A stretch of DNA of 64,000 nt from Corallococcus macrosporus (GCF_017302985.1 NZ_JAFIMU010000009.1:372001-436000), one strand, 5' to 3'. Shown: positions 26,373 to 34,735, numbered from the stretch's first letter. Numbers and translations: made by a program. Notes: generated by a model not told the origin, from the letters alone.

Positions 26373-27896
26373 ATGAAGGGCTTCGCGGTGTCGCTGCTCG
26401 GATTGTGGCTCGTGCCGCTGGTGGCGCTGGCGCAGCAGCCGGCGGACCTCAACACCATCACGGCCATCTCCGTGAGCGGCGGGACGGTGGAGATCACCGG
26501 CAGCAAGAAGCCGGACTTCAACAGCTTCACCATGACGGATCCGCCCCGGCTCGTCATCGACGTGTCCGGCGCCGTCTTCCAGGGCGTGGCGGAGGAGCAG
26601 CCGGTGGGCAACGGCACCGTCACCGGCATCCGCACCGCCACGTACGGCACGGAGTCCGCGTCCATCGCGCGCATCCTCATCGGCTACGAGCGCGAGGTGG
26701 AGACGGACATCCAGTCCTCCGGCAACACGCTGGTGGTGAAGGTCCTGGGCGGCGGGGGCGGCACGGCCGTCGCGGCCAACACGCCCGCGGAAGCTCAGGG
26801 GACGCCGGCGCAGGGCACGGCCGTCGCGGCCAACACGCCCGCCGGAGCCAGCGCCCAGGACGCGGCCCGCGCCGCCGCGTCGGACCGTGAGGCGCAGGAG
26901 AAGGCCGCGAAGGCCGCCGCCGACGCCGCCCGGGCGGAGCGCGAGGCCCAGGAGAAGGCCGCCGCCGAGGCCGCCGCCCGCGCCAAGGCGGACTCGGACG
27001 CGCAGCTCAAGCGTCAGGAAGAGGCCCGGGTCGCCGCGCAGCGCCAGGACGAGGAGCGCCGCAAGTCCGAGGAGGCCGCCGTCGCGGAGCGCAAGCGCCA
27101 GGAGGAGGAGGCCCAGGCCGCCGCGAAGCGCGCCGAGGACGAGCGCCGCGCCAGCGCCCAGGCCGCCGCCGACCAGAAGCGCCAGCGCGAGGAGGAGGCG
27201 AAGACGGCCGCGGAGCAGAAGAAGGCCGCCGCGCAGGCCGCCGCCGACGAGAAGCGGGCCGCCGCCCAGGCCGCCGCCGAGGAGCGCCAGGCCGCCGCGA
27301 AGACGGCCGCGGAGCAGAAGAAGGCCGCCGCGCAGGCCGCAGCCGACGAGCGCCGCCAGAAGGAAGAGGAGCGCCGCGCCGCCGCGCAGGCCCGCCGCGA
27401 GGAGCAGCAGGCGGCCCACCTGGCCACCGCCGAGAAGAAGCGCCAGCGGGCGGAGGAGGCCCGGGAGCGCCGCGAGCAGGCCGTGGCGGCCCGTGAGTCG
27501 CGCGCCCGTCCCAGCCAGGGCAGCGCCGCCTCCGAGCCGCGCGAGAGCGGCGGGGGCTCGGTGTCGTCGCGCCGCAAGACGATGACGCTGATTGGCTTCC
27601 AGCAGCAGCCGGACAGCTCGCGCGTCTTCGTGCGCACCAACGAGCCCGTGCGCTACACGGTGGGCGGCTCCGGCAACCAGGTGGTGCTGGAGCTGGAGAA
27701 CACGCGCGTGGTGGAGTCCAACAACACGCTGCCCCTGGACACGCACTTCTTCCCGTCGGCCGTGTCGCGGGTGGAGGCCTTCGCCGGGTCGGGCCAGACC
27801 GTGCGCGTCGTCATCCAGCTGAAGCAGGGGGTTCGTTATGAGACACGCCAGGAAGGCGGCCTCATCACCCTCGACTTCCCGCGCCCGGGCCGGTAG
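26373..27896 (+). CDS. Periplasmic protein with two AMIN domains joined by a long Ala/Glu/Lys/Arg coiled coil
   Basis: Protein of 507 aa. The signal peptide is MKGFAVSLLGLWLVPLVALA. Residues about 25-115 form an AMIN domain (ITAISVSGGTVEITG, DPPRLVIDVSG); about 140-385 is a highly charged alanine-rich helix built of AAEQKKAAAQAAADEK-like units; about 400-505 is a second AMIN domain (MTLIGFQQQPDSSRVFV, VVLELENTRV). AMIN domains bind peptidoglycan or target divisome, amidase and secretin proteins. A bridging role across the periplasm is inferred. The ATG at 26373 is preferred over 26355 because GGGAG lies 7 nt upstream. It precedes the LptD-like gene, separated by a strong hairpin. Confidence 0.82.
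   Translation: MKGFAVSLLGLWLVPLVALAQQPADLNTITAISVSGGTVEITGSKKPDFNSFTMTDPPRLVIDVSGAVFQGVAEEQPVGNGTVTGIRTATYGTESASIARILIGYEREVETDIQSSGNTLVVKVLGGGGGTAVAANTPAEAQGTPAQGTAVAANTPAGASAQDAARAAASDREAQEKAAKAAADAARAEREAQEKAAAEAAARAKADSDAQLKRQEEARVAAQRQDEERRKSEEAAVAERKRQEEEAQAAAKRAEDERRASAQAAADQKRQREEEAKTAAEQKKAAAQAAADEKRAAAQAAAEERQAAAKTAAEQKKAAAQAAADERRQKEEERRAAAQARREEQQAAHLATAEKKRQRAEEARERREQAVAARESRARPSQGSAASEPRESGGGSVSSRRKTMTLIGFQQQPDSSRVFVRTNEPVRYTVGGSGNQVVLELENTRVVESNNTLPLDTHFFPSAVSRVEAFAGSGQTVRVVIQLKQGVRYETRQEGGLITLDFPRPGR
26760..26841 (+). repeat. 54-bp in-frame tandem duplication in the AMIN protein gene
   Basis: The codons for GTAVAANTPA occur twice, 54 bp apart (beginning at about 26760 and 26814), in the linker after the first AMIN domain. 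This encodes an 18-residue repeat. Confidence 0.6.
27201..27350 (+). repeat. 99-bp in-frame repeat in the coiled-coil region
   Basis: The 41 bases beginning at 27201 recur exactly at 27300, and similarity continues for about 10 more bases. The period of 99 bp keeps the frame and encodes a 33-residue repeat starting KTAAEQKKAAAQAAAD. This shows coiled-coil length change by duplication. Confidence 0.7.
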
Positions 27897-27904
27897 GACG
27901 GGAC

Positions 27905-27929
27905 GGGCGCCGTTGCCGGCACGGCGCCC
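27905..27929 (+). other. Strong intercistronic hairpin between the AMIN and LptD-like genes
   Basis: GGGCGCCGT (27905-27913) pairs perfectly with ACGGCGCCC (27921-27929) around a 7-nt loop. There is no T run, so it may stabilise or attenuate the transcript rather than fully terminate it. Confidence 0.45.
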
Positions 27930-27948
27930 CCCCGCCCACGCCTCCCGC

Positions 27949-30645
27949 ATGACCTTCCTTGCCCCGGTCGTCCTGACGCTCTGGGTGTCGGCCCAGATTC
28001 CGCTGGCCACGCAGGTGGAACTTCCCACCGGCGAGGTCGTGGAGCTGGCGGCCGACTACGTCGTCTACGAAAACGACACCCTCACCGCCCGGGGCCACTG
28101 CGAGCTGCGCAGCGGCCCCAACGTGCTGCGCGCGGACGAGGTGACGTACAGCGAGGCCACGCAGGTGGCCACCGCCACCGGCAACGTCATGTTCGTCAGC
28201 GGCCTGATGGCCGCCATCGCGGACGACGTGCGCGTGGACCTGCGCTCCAACGAGGCCAACGTGAAGGGCGGCCTCTTCATGCAGAAGAAGGGCGTCACGC
28301 CCGAAGCGCTCCAGGCCGCCAAGACACCGGACGAATTACGCAAGCTGGGGGAGACCCCCGTCCTCATGAGCGGCACGCGCATCCGCCGCACGGGGGAGAC
28401 GGCCTTCTCCGTGGACGGCCTGGCCTTCACCCCGTGCCAGTGCGGCCCGGGTGAGCCTGGCTGGCGCGTGGAGGCCAAGGAGGCCAACGTGAAGATGGGC
28501 GAGCGCGCCATCCTCACCTGGCCCGTGGTGTACGTGCGCTCGGTGCCGGTGTTCGCGCTGCCGTGGCTGTACCTGCCCCTGGCCGAGCGCCGCTCCGGCC
28601 TGCTCATCCCCCGGCCCTCCAACTCCGGCCTCAACGGCTTCGCGCTGGACGTGCCCGTCTTCGTCACGCTGGGGGAGAGCTACGACCTGACGTTCACGCC
28701 GGGCATCATCACGGGCAGCGGCGACGTGACGAACACCTTCTTCTCCGACCGGGAGAAGACGACCATCCGCGAGCCGCGCCCCAACGGCGTGAAAGGCCCG
28801 CGGCTGCTGACCGAGTTCCGCTACGTCCCCAGCGACCGCACGCGCGGCCGGGCCACGCTGGGCTTCCTCTACGACCTGCGGCCCCGGCTGAACCCCATCA
28901 CCCTGGACTTCATGCGCGTCTACCGGGAGGTCGCTCCGGGCGTGCGGGATTACACCTCGGAGATCGTCGACGAGAAGCGGGGCGTGCGCGGCGAGGCGTC
29001 CTGGCAGCACACGCAGGACCTGGGCGACGGCTGGCACGACCGTGTGGACGCGTACTTCGTGTCGGACGGCTTCTACACGCGCGACCTCACCGCCGACCTG
29101 CTGGTGCAGAACACCAACTACCTGCGCAGCACCGCCGTCGTGTACCAGCGCAAGGACGAGCGCTACCTGGGGCTGGACGTGTCGCTGCGCCAGGACCTGC
29201 GCTACCCCTTCCGGTTCTTCCAGACGAACACCATCCCCGCCGAGGCCACGGCGGACAACGTCGCCACCGAGCCCCACGGCCCGACGACGTTCCAGCGGCT
29301 GCCGGGTCTCACCCTGGCCCTGCCCGAGCGGCCCCTCTTCGGGGGGCGCGTGATGGGCGGGCTCCACGTGGAATACAGCCGGCTGGCGCCGCTGCGCAGC
29401 CGCGGCTTCGCGGACGACGGCTTCGACGGGCAATTCGCGCCGCTGCGCCTGTTCCGCCCGGAGGGCTACCCGCTGGAGTACAACTACTTCGCGCTGCCGC
29501 AGGACATCCTGGAGGGCAACGGCCGCCTCGACCCCATGGAGCGCGAGGGCCGCGACCGCGTGATGCTGGCCCCGCGCCTGTCCACGTCCTACGGGCTGGG
29601 CACCTGGGGCCGGCTGACGCCCTCCGTGGGGCTGCGCCAGGCCGTGTCCGTGGGCGAGGTCTCCGGCCGCACCAACGCACGCGGCTACCCGCTGGCGGAC
29701 CTGGTGCTGGACTCGCAGCTGGCGCGCACCTTCAAGGACGGCGACACGCTCTACCGCCACACGCTGTCCCCGTCGGTGAGCCTGCGCTACGTGCCCGGCG
29801 GCTGGGGCGCGGGGCGCACTGTCCTGAAGTCCAACGGCTCCGGCACGCTGCCGCTCATCTACGACGAGTGGGACTCCGCCGTGCCGCTGAAGTCCGACGG
29901 CCGCGTGCGCGGCTTCCTCCACGCCGTGGTCGCCGTGGACCAGACGCTGCGCGTCCGCAAGGGCCCCACGACCCGCGAACCGCTGCGCCTGCGCATCGGC
30001 CAGGGCTTCGACCTGTCCCGCGTCGCGCCCGTGGCGGGCCGGGACCTGGTGGAGGGCAGCGTGCTGCGCGACACCTTCGCGCGCCTGTCCGCCAGCGCCG
30101 GCGTCCTCACCGCGGGCGCCGTCGTCCGCATGGATCCGACGACGCGCGACATCACCCAGCTCTCCGCGGACTTCACCATCGACAATGGCAGGGGCAATGC
30201 GCTGTACGCGCGCTACGACGACCTGCTCGCGGTGAAACAATTGTCAATTGATCGCGGGTTGGATCCCCTGGCACAGGGACCCGATTTCGTACGGCGGGGC
30301 GTGGACATGCTGGTGGGAGACGCACCTCGTCGCCTGCCGTCCCACAACGACCAGCTCGATCCCTCTCCGACCGAACGGGCACAGGCTCTCACTGCCGGTA
30401 CGCGAATCAAACTCGGATTCGGGCTCGGATTGCGATACGAAGCGTTGGTGCAACCGCTTTATAAGGACTCGATTTCCCAGGAAAGTCAGCCCCTTGCACA
30501 GCAGACCTTCGGTGTGTCCTACGGACCCGCCTGTGACTGCTGGCGCATCGAGGGGGTGGTGATCCTGCGGCGCAATCAGTCGCCGGAATTCGCCGGCGTT
30601 AATCTGAGTGTGGCCGGTTTCGGGTCCTTTGGGTCGGGAGGGTAG
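27949..30645 (+). CDS. lptD: LptD-like outer-membrane LPS assembly protein (OstA family)
   Basis: Protein of 898 aa. A short signal peptide (FLAPVVLTLWVSAQ) leads to an OstA/LptA-like beta-jellyroll (about 20-150) with VVYENDTLTARGHCEL and EVTYSEATQVATATGNV repeats, then a beta-barrel domain rich in aromatic and Asn/Arg residues (LPWLYLPLAERRSGLLIP). Cysteine pairs CQC (163, 165) and CDC (about 862, 864) match the two cysteine pairs that form the interdomain disulfides in LptD. It inserts LPS in the outer leaflet. The ATG at 27949 is where good codon bias and the signal peptide begin. LptE is not visible. The last 400 bp are less G+C-rich than the rest. Confidence 0.85.
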   Translation: MTFLAPVVLTLWVSAQIPLATQVELPTGEVVELAADYVVYENDTLTARGHCELRSGPNVLRADEVTYSEATQVATATGNVMFVSGLMAAIADDVRVDLRSNEANVKGGLFMQKKGVTPEALQAAKTPDELRKLGETPVLMSGTRIRRTGETAFSVDGLAFTPCQCGPGEPGWRVEAKEANVKMGERAILTWPVVYVRSVPVFALPWLYLPLAERRSGLLIPRPSNSGLNGFALDVPVFVTLGESYDLTFTPGIITGSGDVTNTFFSDREKTTIREPRPNGVKGPRLLTEFRYVPSDRTRGRATLGFLYDLRPRLNPITLDFMRVYREVAPGVRDYTSEIVDEKRGVRGEASWQHTQDLGDGWHDRVDAYFVSDGFYTRDLTADLLVQNTNYLRSTAVVYQRKDERYLGLDVSLRQDLRYPFRFFQTNTIPAEATADNVATEPHGPTTFQRLPGLTLALPERPLFGGRVMGGLHVEYSRLAPLRSRGFADDGFDGQFAPLRLFRPEGYPLEYNYFALPQDILEGNGRLDPMEREGRDRVMLAPRLSTSYGLGTWGRLTPSVGLRQAVSVGEVSGRTNARGYPLADLVLDSQLARTFKDGDTLYRHTLSPSVSLRYVPGGWGAGRTVLKSNGSGTLPLIYDEWDSAVPLKSDGRVRGFLHAVVAVDQTLRVRKGPTTREPLRLRIGQGFDLSRVAPVAGRDLVEGSVLRDTFARLSASAGVLTAGAVVRMDPTTRDITQLSADFTIDNGRGNALYARYDDLLAVKQLSIDRGLDPLAQGPDFVRRGVDMLVGDAPRRLPSHNDQLDPSPTERAQALTAGTRIKLGFGLGLRYEALVQPLYKDSISQESQPLAQQTFGVSYGPACDCWRIEGVVILRRNQSPEFAGVNLSVAGFGSFGSGG

Positions 30646-30710
30646 GAATCACCCGCCGTACGCGAGCGTTGCACTCACCTCAGAAACATCCCCCAGAGGA
30701 GAAGTCTTTC

Positions 30711-31061
30711 GTGTCGGATCTCGGAAAAAGAATTGGCCAGCGCATTCGCGAGCTTCGCACGCAGCGCCCGGAGCGATGGACGCAGGAGGAGCTCGCGGAG
30801 CGTGCGCAGATCAGCGTGTCCTTCCTGTCGATGATCGAGCGCGGTGAGCGTGTGCCCCACGTTGAAACCCTGGCGGCGCTGTCCAACGCCCTCAGCGTCA
30901 GCCTCGGTGAGCTCTTCACGGGCACCGAGCAGACCCCTGCCCAGACGGAGGACCTGCTGCGTCCGCTGTCTGACTTCGCCCGTGCGCGTGGCCTCAACGC
31001 GCGCGACGTGGACCGCCTGCTCGGCGTGGCCCGCGTGATGTTCAACGGCTCGGCGGCCTGA
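30711..31061 (+). CDS. XRE-family helix-turn-helix regulator
   Basis: Protein of 116 aa. The HTH (WTQEELAERAQISVSFLSMIERGERVPHVETLAAL) is at residues about 25-60, closely following the Cro/C1 pattern. The C-terminal 45 residues are helical and may dimerise. GTG at 30711 is chosen since AGAGGAG lies 9 nt upstream; a TTG at 30669 lacks a site. It follows the LptD-like gene by 65 bp. Whether it controls its neighbours is unknown. Confidence 0.85.
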   Translation: MSDLGKRIGQRIRELRTQRPERWTQEELAERAQISVSFLSMIERGERVPHVETLAALSNALSVSLGELFTGTEQTPAQTEDLLRPLSDFARARGLNARDVDRLLGVARVMFNGSAA

Positions 31062-31062
31062 G

Positions 31063-31089
31063 CCCCTTCCCGGGGGAAGGACCTTCCCC
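31063..31089. terminator. Three-arm complementary sequence after the XRE gene
   Basis: Arm 1 CCCCTTCCC (31063-31071), arm 2 GGGGGAAGG (31072-31080) and arm 3 ACCTTCCCC (31081-31089): arm 2 can pair with either side, giving two mutually exclusive hairpins with tiny loops. It may be a terminator or attenuator. Confidence 0.35.
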
Positions 31090-31146
31090 GTGCGTGCCCC
31101 TTCCGCCCGCCTCCCCCTCGGCGTGGCGGAGGGCCCCACGTAAGGA

Positions 31147-31175
31147 TTGACCCCGGGGCCCCGCGTCCGTAGCGT
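31147..31175 (+). promoter_or_regulatory. Sigma-70-like promoter of the TetR-family gene
   Basis: TTGACC (31147-31152), 17-nt spacer, TAGCGT (31170-31175). The operator-like palindrome begins on the next base. Confidence 0.55.
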
Positions 31176-31203
31176 GGCTGGCTGATTCTTGAATCAACCA
31201 GCC
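31176..31203. promoter_or_regulatory. 28-bp palindrome, probable autoregulatory TetR operator
   Basis: GGCTGGCTGATTC (31176-31188), TT, GAATCAACCAGCC (31191-31203): 12 of 13 positions are complementary. It covers the predicted transcription start of the TetR-family gene, the usual operator position for self-repression. It ends 13 bp before the chosen GTG start. Confidence 0.65.
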
Positions 31204-31215
31204 GTGGGAGGACGC

Positions 31216-31986
31216 GTGGGCCAGCAGAAGACGGCGCCGGAGAACGGGACGCGGGAGAGCGAGCGCCGCCGCACCATCCTGCGGGCCGCCATCGACGTGT
31301 TCGCCCGCAAGGGCTACCACGGCTGCCGCATCGCGGACGTCGCCAAGGAGGCGGGCGTCGCGTACGGGCTGGTCTACCACTACTTCAAGAACAAGGATGA
31401 GCTGCTGGAGACCGTCTTCGAGACGGGCTGGAGCGGCTTCATCGCCCGCGCGCGCGCCGTCGCCGAGAGCGAGGGGCCGCTGGTGGAGAAGGTCCGCCGC
31501 ATCGCGGACGTGGCCTTCGAGGCCTACCGCGTGGACCCCCGCGCGGTGAAGGTGCTCATCCTGGAGATTGCCCGCTCCCCGGCCGGCGCCCGCATCAACC
31601 GGCAGACGGCCTTCGTGGACGTCATCCGCCTGAGCGCGCAGATGTTCACCCACGCGAAGGAAGCAGGGGAGCTGCGCCCGGACGTGGATCCGCTGCTCGC
31701 GTCCGCGCTGCTCTTCGGCTCCATTGAAATGGGGCTCACCGCGTTCGTCGTGGGGCTCGCGGACGCGCGCGACGCGGCGATGCTCGAGCGCGCCAAGGCG
31801 CAGATCGCCGACTCCTTCCTCCACGGCGTGCTGCTGGACGGCGCGTCCCTCAAGGCCGCGCCGCCGAAGGCCGAGCCGGTGAAGCCCGAGCCGGTGAAGC
31901 CCGAGCTTCCGGCGGGTGACGCGCCGCCGGACGTGCCCCCGCAGAAGAAGGCCGCGCCGAAGGCCCGGGCCCCCAAGCGCGGCTGA
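31216..31986 (+). CDS. TetR/AcrR-family transcriptional regulator with Pro/Lys-rich tail
   Basis: Protein of 256 aa. The HTH (RRTILRAAIDVFARKGYHGCRIADVAKEAGVAYGLVYHYF, residues about 18-58) is typical, followed by an all-helical ligand domain. The last ~45 residues are a low-complexity PKAEPVKPEPVKPE tail ending KKAAPKARAPKRG, unusual in this family. The GTG at 31216 is chosen because GGGAGGACGC precedes it; the in-frame TTG at 31189 lies inside the operator palindrome. The similarity of the core to FadR/BM3R1-like lipid regulators is only general, so the ligand is unknown. Confidence 0.85.
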   Translation: MGQQKTAPENGTRESERRRTILRAAIDVFARKGYHGCRIADVAKEAGVAYGLVYHYFKNKDELLETVFETGWSGFIARARAVAESEGPLVEKVRRIADVAFEAYRVDPRAVKVLILEIARSPAGARINRQTAFVDVIRLSAQMFTHAKEAGELRPDVDPLLASALLFGSIEMGLTAFVVGLADARDAAMLERAKAQIADSFLHGVLLDGASLKAAPPKAEPVKPEPVKPELPAGDAPPDVPPQKKAAPKARAPKRG

Positions 31987-31995
31987 GGGCCTCGC

Positions 31996-33024
31996 CTACG
32001 GGTTGCCCAGGCCGGGCGCGTTGGTGGCCACGCCCGGGGCTTCCGGGGCGCCGGTGAAGTCCAGCTTGAGCAGCGTCTGGCCATCCACCCACCGGTCATC
32101 CGCCTTCACGCCCCAGTGCAGGTGCGGGCCGGTGACGCGGCCGGTGTTGCCCACCAGGCCCAGCGCTTCGCCCTGCTTCACGGTGGCGCCGTCCTTCACG
32201 TCGATGCGGGACAGGTGGAAGTACGCGGTGTAGAGCCCCGCGCCATGGTGCAGCAGCACGGTGTTCCCGGACGCGTAGTTGTCGCGCACCATCACCACCG
32301 TGCCGTCGTTGGCGGCGACCACCGGCGAGCCCGTGGCGCCATCCAGGTCCACGCCGAAGTGCTGCGTCTGCAGCTTGCCGTTGAACGAGCGGCGGTCGCC
32401 GAAGGGCGCCGTCACCGTGGCCTCGCGCGGCCAGGCGAAGTTCTGGCCGAACAGCGGCGCGACGAAGGGCTGCGCGAACGCCGCGGCGAACGCCTTGCGG
32501 TCCGCCTCCATGCGCGCCTTCACCGCCTTGGGCGGCGACACGTACTTGTTGGCCACCTTCAGCTCGCGCTCGCGGAAGCCCGGCGCGCCCACGTGGAGCA
32601 CGCCGGACAGCAGCACCGGCAGGCCGCGCCCGGAGGCCGTGACGTCCACCGGCACGCTGCCCTCCACCTGCTCCACCGGGAGGCTGGTGAGGGCCGCGTA
32701 GCCGTCGCTCCACGCGAAGAAGCGCAGGGGCCGGCCCGCGACCGTCCCCGAGGGGAGCGCGGACGCGCCGCTCACCGTCACCAGCACCGGGTCGCCCGGC
32801 TTCGGGTTGGCGGGCTGGAGCGACAGGCGCGGCCCGTCCACCGGCTTGACCTTCAGCGGCGCCAGCTCTCCCTGGACGACGACGCCCGGCGTGGGCGCGC
32901 CCGGGGCGCGCGTGCCTGACGCGGCGGAGGGACCGGTGGGCGTGTTGCCGGCGAGCGCCGGAGTCCCGGTGGCGAGCAGGGCGAGGACGAAGACGCGGGA
33001 GGCAGAGGGGTTCCGGGCGGGCAT
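31996..33024 (-). CDS. Exported M23 (LytM-type) metallopeptidase
   Basis: Protein of 342 aa. The signal peptide VFVLALLATGTPALA is followed by a Pro/Thr-rich stretch, a beta-rich N-terminal domain (about 45-160) and a LytM domain. Zinc ligands are His222 and Asp226 (HFGVDLD) and His303 (HLHWG), with catalytic His270 (AYFHLS). All are present, so it is probably an active glycyl or D,D-endopeptidase on peptidoglycan, for wall remodelling or prey lysis. The ATG at 33024 is chosen because the signal peptide begins there. Convergent with the TetR gene. Confidence 0.87.
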   Translation of the reverse strand: MPARNPSASRVFVLALLATGTPALAGNTPTGPSAASGTRAPGAPTPGVVVQGELAPLKVKPVDGPRLSLQPANPKPGDPVLVTVSGASALPSGTVAGRPLRFFAWSDGYAALTSLPVEQVEGSVPVDVTASGRGLPVLLSGVLHVGAPGFRERELKVANKYVSPPKAVKARMEADRKAFAAAFAQPFVAPLFGQNFAWPREATVTAPFGDRRSFNGKLQTQHFGVDLDGATGSPVVAANDGTVVMVRDNYASGNTVLLHHGAGLYTAYFHLSRIDVKDGATVKQGEALGLVGNTGRVTGPHLHWGVKADDRWVDGQTLLKLDFTGAPEAPGVATNAPGLGNP

Positions 33025-33339
33025 GGGCCGTTCTTTACACCACGCACGCGCGGAACCTTCCCGGACCGGCGTCGGGCGTGTTGGCTGTCTGCTTCTCTGC
33101 CCGGAAGGGCTCGTCTGGATGCCCTCTGGTCGACGTCCGCCCGGCCGTCCCGCGAGCAGGCGCCGGATTTGAACCATTGTCGGTACTTGGGTGCCCTGGG
33201 AGGCAAAACAGTGTTCCTGGCCGGACGAGCAGCAGGCAGCCGTGCCAGTTGCTCGCGCGTCAAGGCGTTACGGACGGCGAGGGGCTCCCTAGCTTTCCCA
33301 CATCAACGCATCGCATCGACTTCGAAAGGGAGGGCGCGC
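33025..33339. other. 315-bp intergenic region between divergent genes
   Basis: This holds the control regions of the M23 gene (leftward) and of the hypothetical gene at 33340 (rightward). Good codon bias is absent in all frames. A tRNA T-arm-like sequence (GGATTTGAACC, 33165-33175) is present, but the flanks do not fold as a tRNA. I see no convincing promoter, RNA gene or repeat. Confidence 0.5.
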
Positions 33340-33852
33340 ATGCCTCGCTCCTACAGCTTCGACCACTTCCAGGTTCCCAAGACGCTGCCGCCGCAGAAGC
33401 GCAGCCTTCGTCAGCGCGACAAGGAGCACCTCGCCCAGTCGTCGCGGGTGACGGTGAACGACGACGAGGGCGTCCACTACGGCAAGAGCCACGCGCAGAC
33501 CGAGGAAATCCTCATGGCGCGCAAGATGGAGCTCCAGCTGGAGGAGCTGGCCCGTCCGGAGGCGGACGCCAAGTTCTCCCACGGCCCGGTGTCCAAGGTG
33601 AGCGGCGCCGCGAAGAAGCAGCGCAAGGCGGCCGCTTCGCCCGTCATCGGGACGACGGCGCCCATCGGGGCCCTGCCGCCCACCCAGGAGCGTCCGCCGC
33701 AGGGCCGGCTGCCGGACCTGCTGGACGAGGCGCGCCGGCAGGTGAAGGCCATCCAGAGCGGCGTGGGCGACATCGCGTCCGCCGTGCAGCGGCTGGCGAC
33801 GCTGCCGCTGGAGGCGGCGCGGCTGGCGGCCCGTCGCATCATCCCGGCCTGA
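33340..33852 (+). CDS. Hypothetical charged protein, C-terminal amphipathic helices
   Basis: Protein of 170 aa, not recognised. The N-terminal half is basic and polar (KTLPPQKRSLRQRDKEHL, then a helix TEEILMARKMELQLEEL); residues about 85-125 are a Lys/Ala/Pro linker; the C terminus is a helix (LLDEARRQVKAIQSGVGDIA). No signal peptide or membrane segment. AAAGGGAGGG precedes the ATG at 33340. It is followed by the endonuclease/exonuclease/phosphatase-family gene after 27 bp, probably in one transcript. Confidence 0.7.
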   Translation: MPRSYSFDHFQVPKTLPPQKRSLRQRDKEHLAQSSRVTVNDDEGVHYGKSHAQTEEILMARKMELQLEELARPEADAKFSHGPVSKVSGAAKKQRKAAASPVIGTTAPIGALPPTQERPPQGRLPDLLDEARRQVKAIQSGVGDIASAVQRLATLPLEAARLAARRIIPA

Positions 33853-33879
33853 AACCCGTAAGAGGAGGGTGGACCGCGC

Positions 33880-34644
33880 GTGGAGCTGACCCTGGTCTCG
33901 TACAACATCCACTCCGGCATCGGGGTGGACGGAGCCTTCGACCTGGAGCGCGTGGGCGCGGTGCTCCGCGAGGTGAACGCGGACATCATCGCCCTGCAGG
34001 AGGTGGGGGACTTCCGGGGCAAGACGCCCCGGGAGGACCAGCCCGAGCACCTGGCGCAGATGCTCGGGCTGCACATGGCGTTCGGACCCAACGTGGTCCG
34101 CAACGGCCGCCGCTACGGCAACGCCATCCTCAGCCGGCTGCCGGTGCTCAAGTCGAAGAACTACGACCTGAGCGTGCAGGGCCGTGAGCCCCGGGGCGCG
34201 CTGAGATGCGACCTGGACCTGGGCGGGGGCCAGCAGTTGCACGTCTTCTGTCTGCACCTGGGCCTGTCCGTGAGTGAACGGCGGCGGCAGGAGGCCCTGC
34301 TGCTGTCCGCCGACCTGCTCCGCGACGCGGCCCGCAAGGACCCCATGGTGGTGTGTGGGGATTTCAACTCCTGGGGCAACGGGCCGGTGTCCTCGCTCGT
34401 GCGCGAGGCCATCCACGACGCCGCGTTCGAATTGGGCGCCGCCGCGCGCACGTACCCCACGCGGCTGCCGCTGTTCCGGTTGGATCGCATCTACGTGGAC
34501 TCAGGCGTGCGGCCCGTGTCGGTGACGCCGCACCGCTCGCCCTTGAGCCGGGTGGCGTCTGACCACCTGCCGCTGGTGATGCGCTTCGAGGCCCCCATCT
34601 CCGTGCAGCCTCCCGTCGCACCTCCGGTGCAGCTGATCGGCTAG
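33880..34644 (+). CDS. Endonuclease/exonuclease/phosphatase family protein
   Basis: Protein of 254 aa. The fold is marked by LVSYNIHSGIG, metal Glu41 in ALQEVGDF, GDFNSWG and SDHLPLVMRF with the catalytic Asp-His. Such enzymes cleave DNA, phosphoinositides or sphingomyelin-type lipids; the compact form here, without a signal peptide, does not reveal the substrate. The GTG start follows AAGAGGAGGG by about 11 nt. Confidence 0.82.
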   Translation: MELTLVSYNIHSGIGVDGAFDLERVGAVLREVNADIIALQEVGDFRGKTPREDQPEHLAQMLGLHMAFGPNVVRNGRRYGNAILSRLPVLKSKNYDLSVQGREPRGALRCDLDLGGGQQLHVFCLHLGLSVSERRRQEALLLSADLLRDAARKDPMVVCGDFNSWGNGPVSSLVREAIHDAAFELGAAARTYPTRLPLFRLDRIYVDSGVRPVSVTPHRSPLSRVASDHLPLVMRFEAPISVQPPVAPPVQLIG

Positions 34645-34735
34645 GGGTGTGGCTTGGGCTAGGCTCACCAGCGTCCGGTATCTCGCGTTGAGTGGCCGAC
34701 GCTGGCGAACGCCGGACAATTTCCTCGCGGCGCGG

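Noticed and set aside
30236-30250. AT-rich palindrome CAATTGTCAATTG inside the LptD-like gene, considered as a promoter or operator
   Set aside because: It lies inside coding sequence with no start downstream within 400 bp, so no function is claimed.
33160-33235. Possible tRNA on the minus strand, because GGATTTGAACC resembles the complement of a T-arm
   Set aside because: The T-stem has only two or three pairs, no acceptor stem can be formed and no D-arm or anticodon loop is visible; at most a remnant.
34650-34664. TGGC-N8-GGC before the small-membrane-protein cluster, considered as a second sigma-54 promoter
   Set aside because: The -12 half reads AGGC rather than TTGC, and a better sigma-70-like pair lies at 34736-34764.
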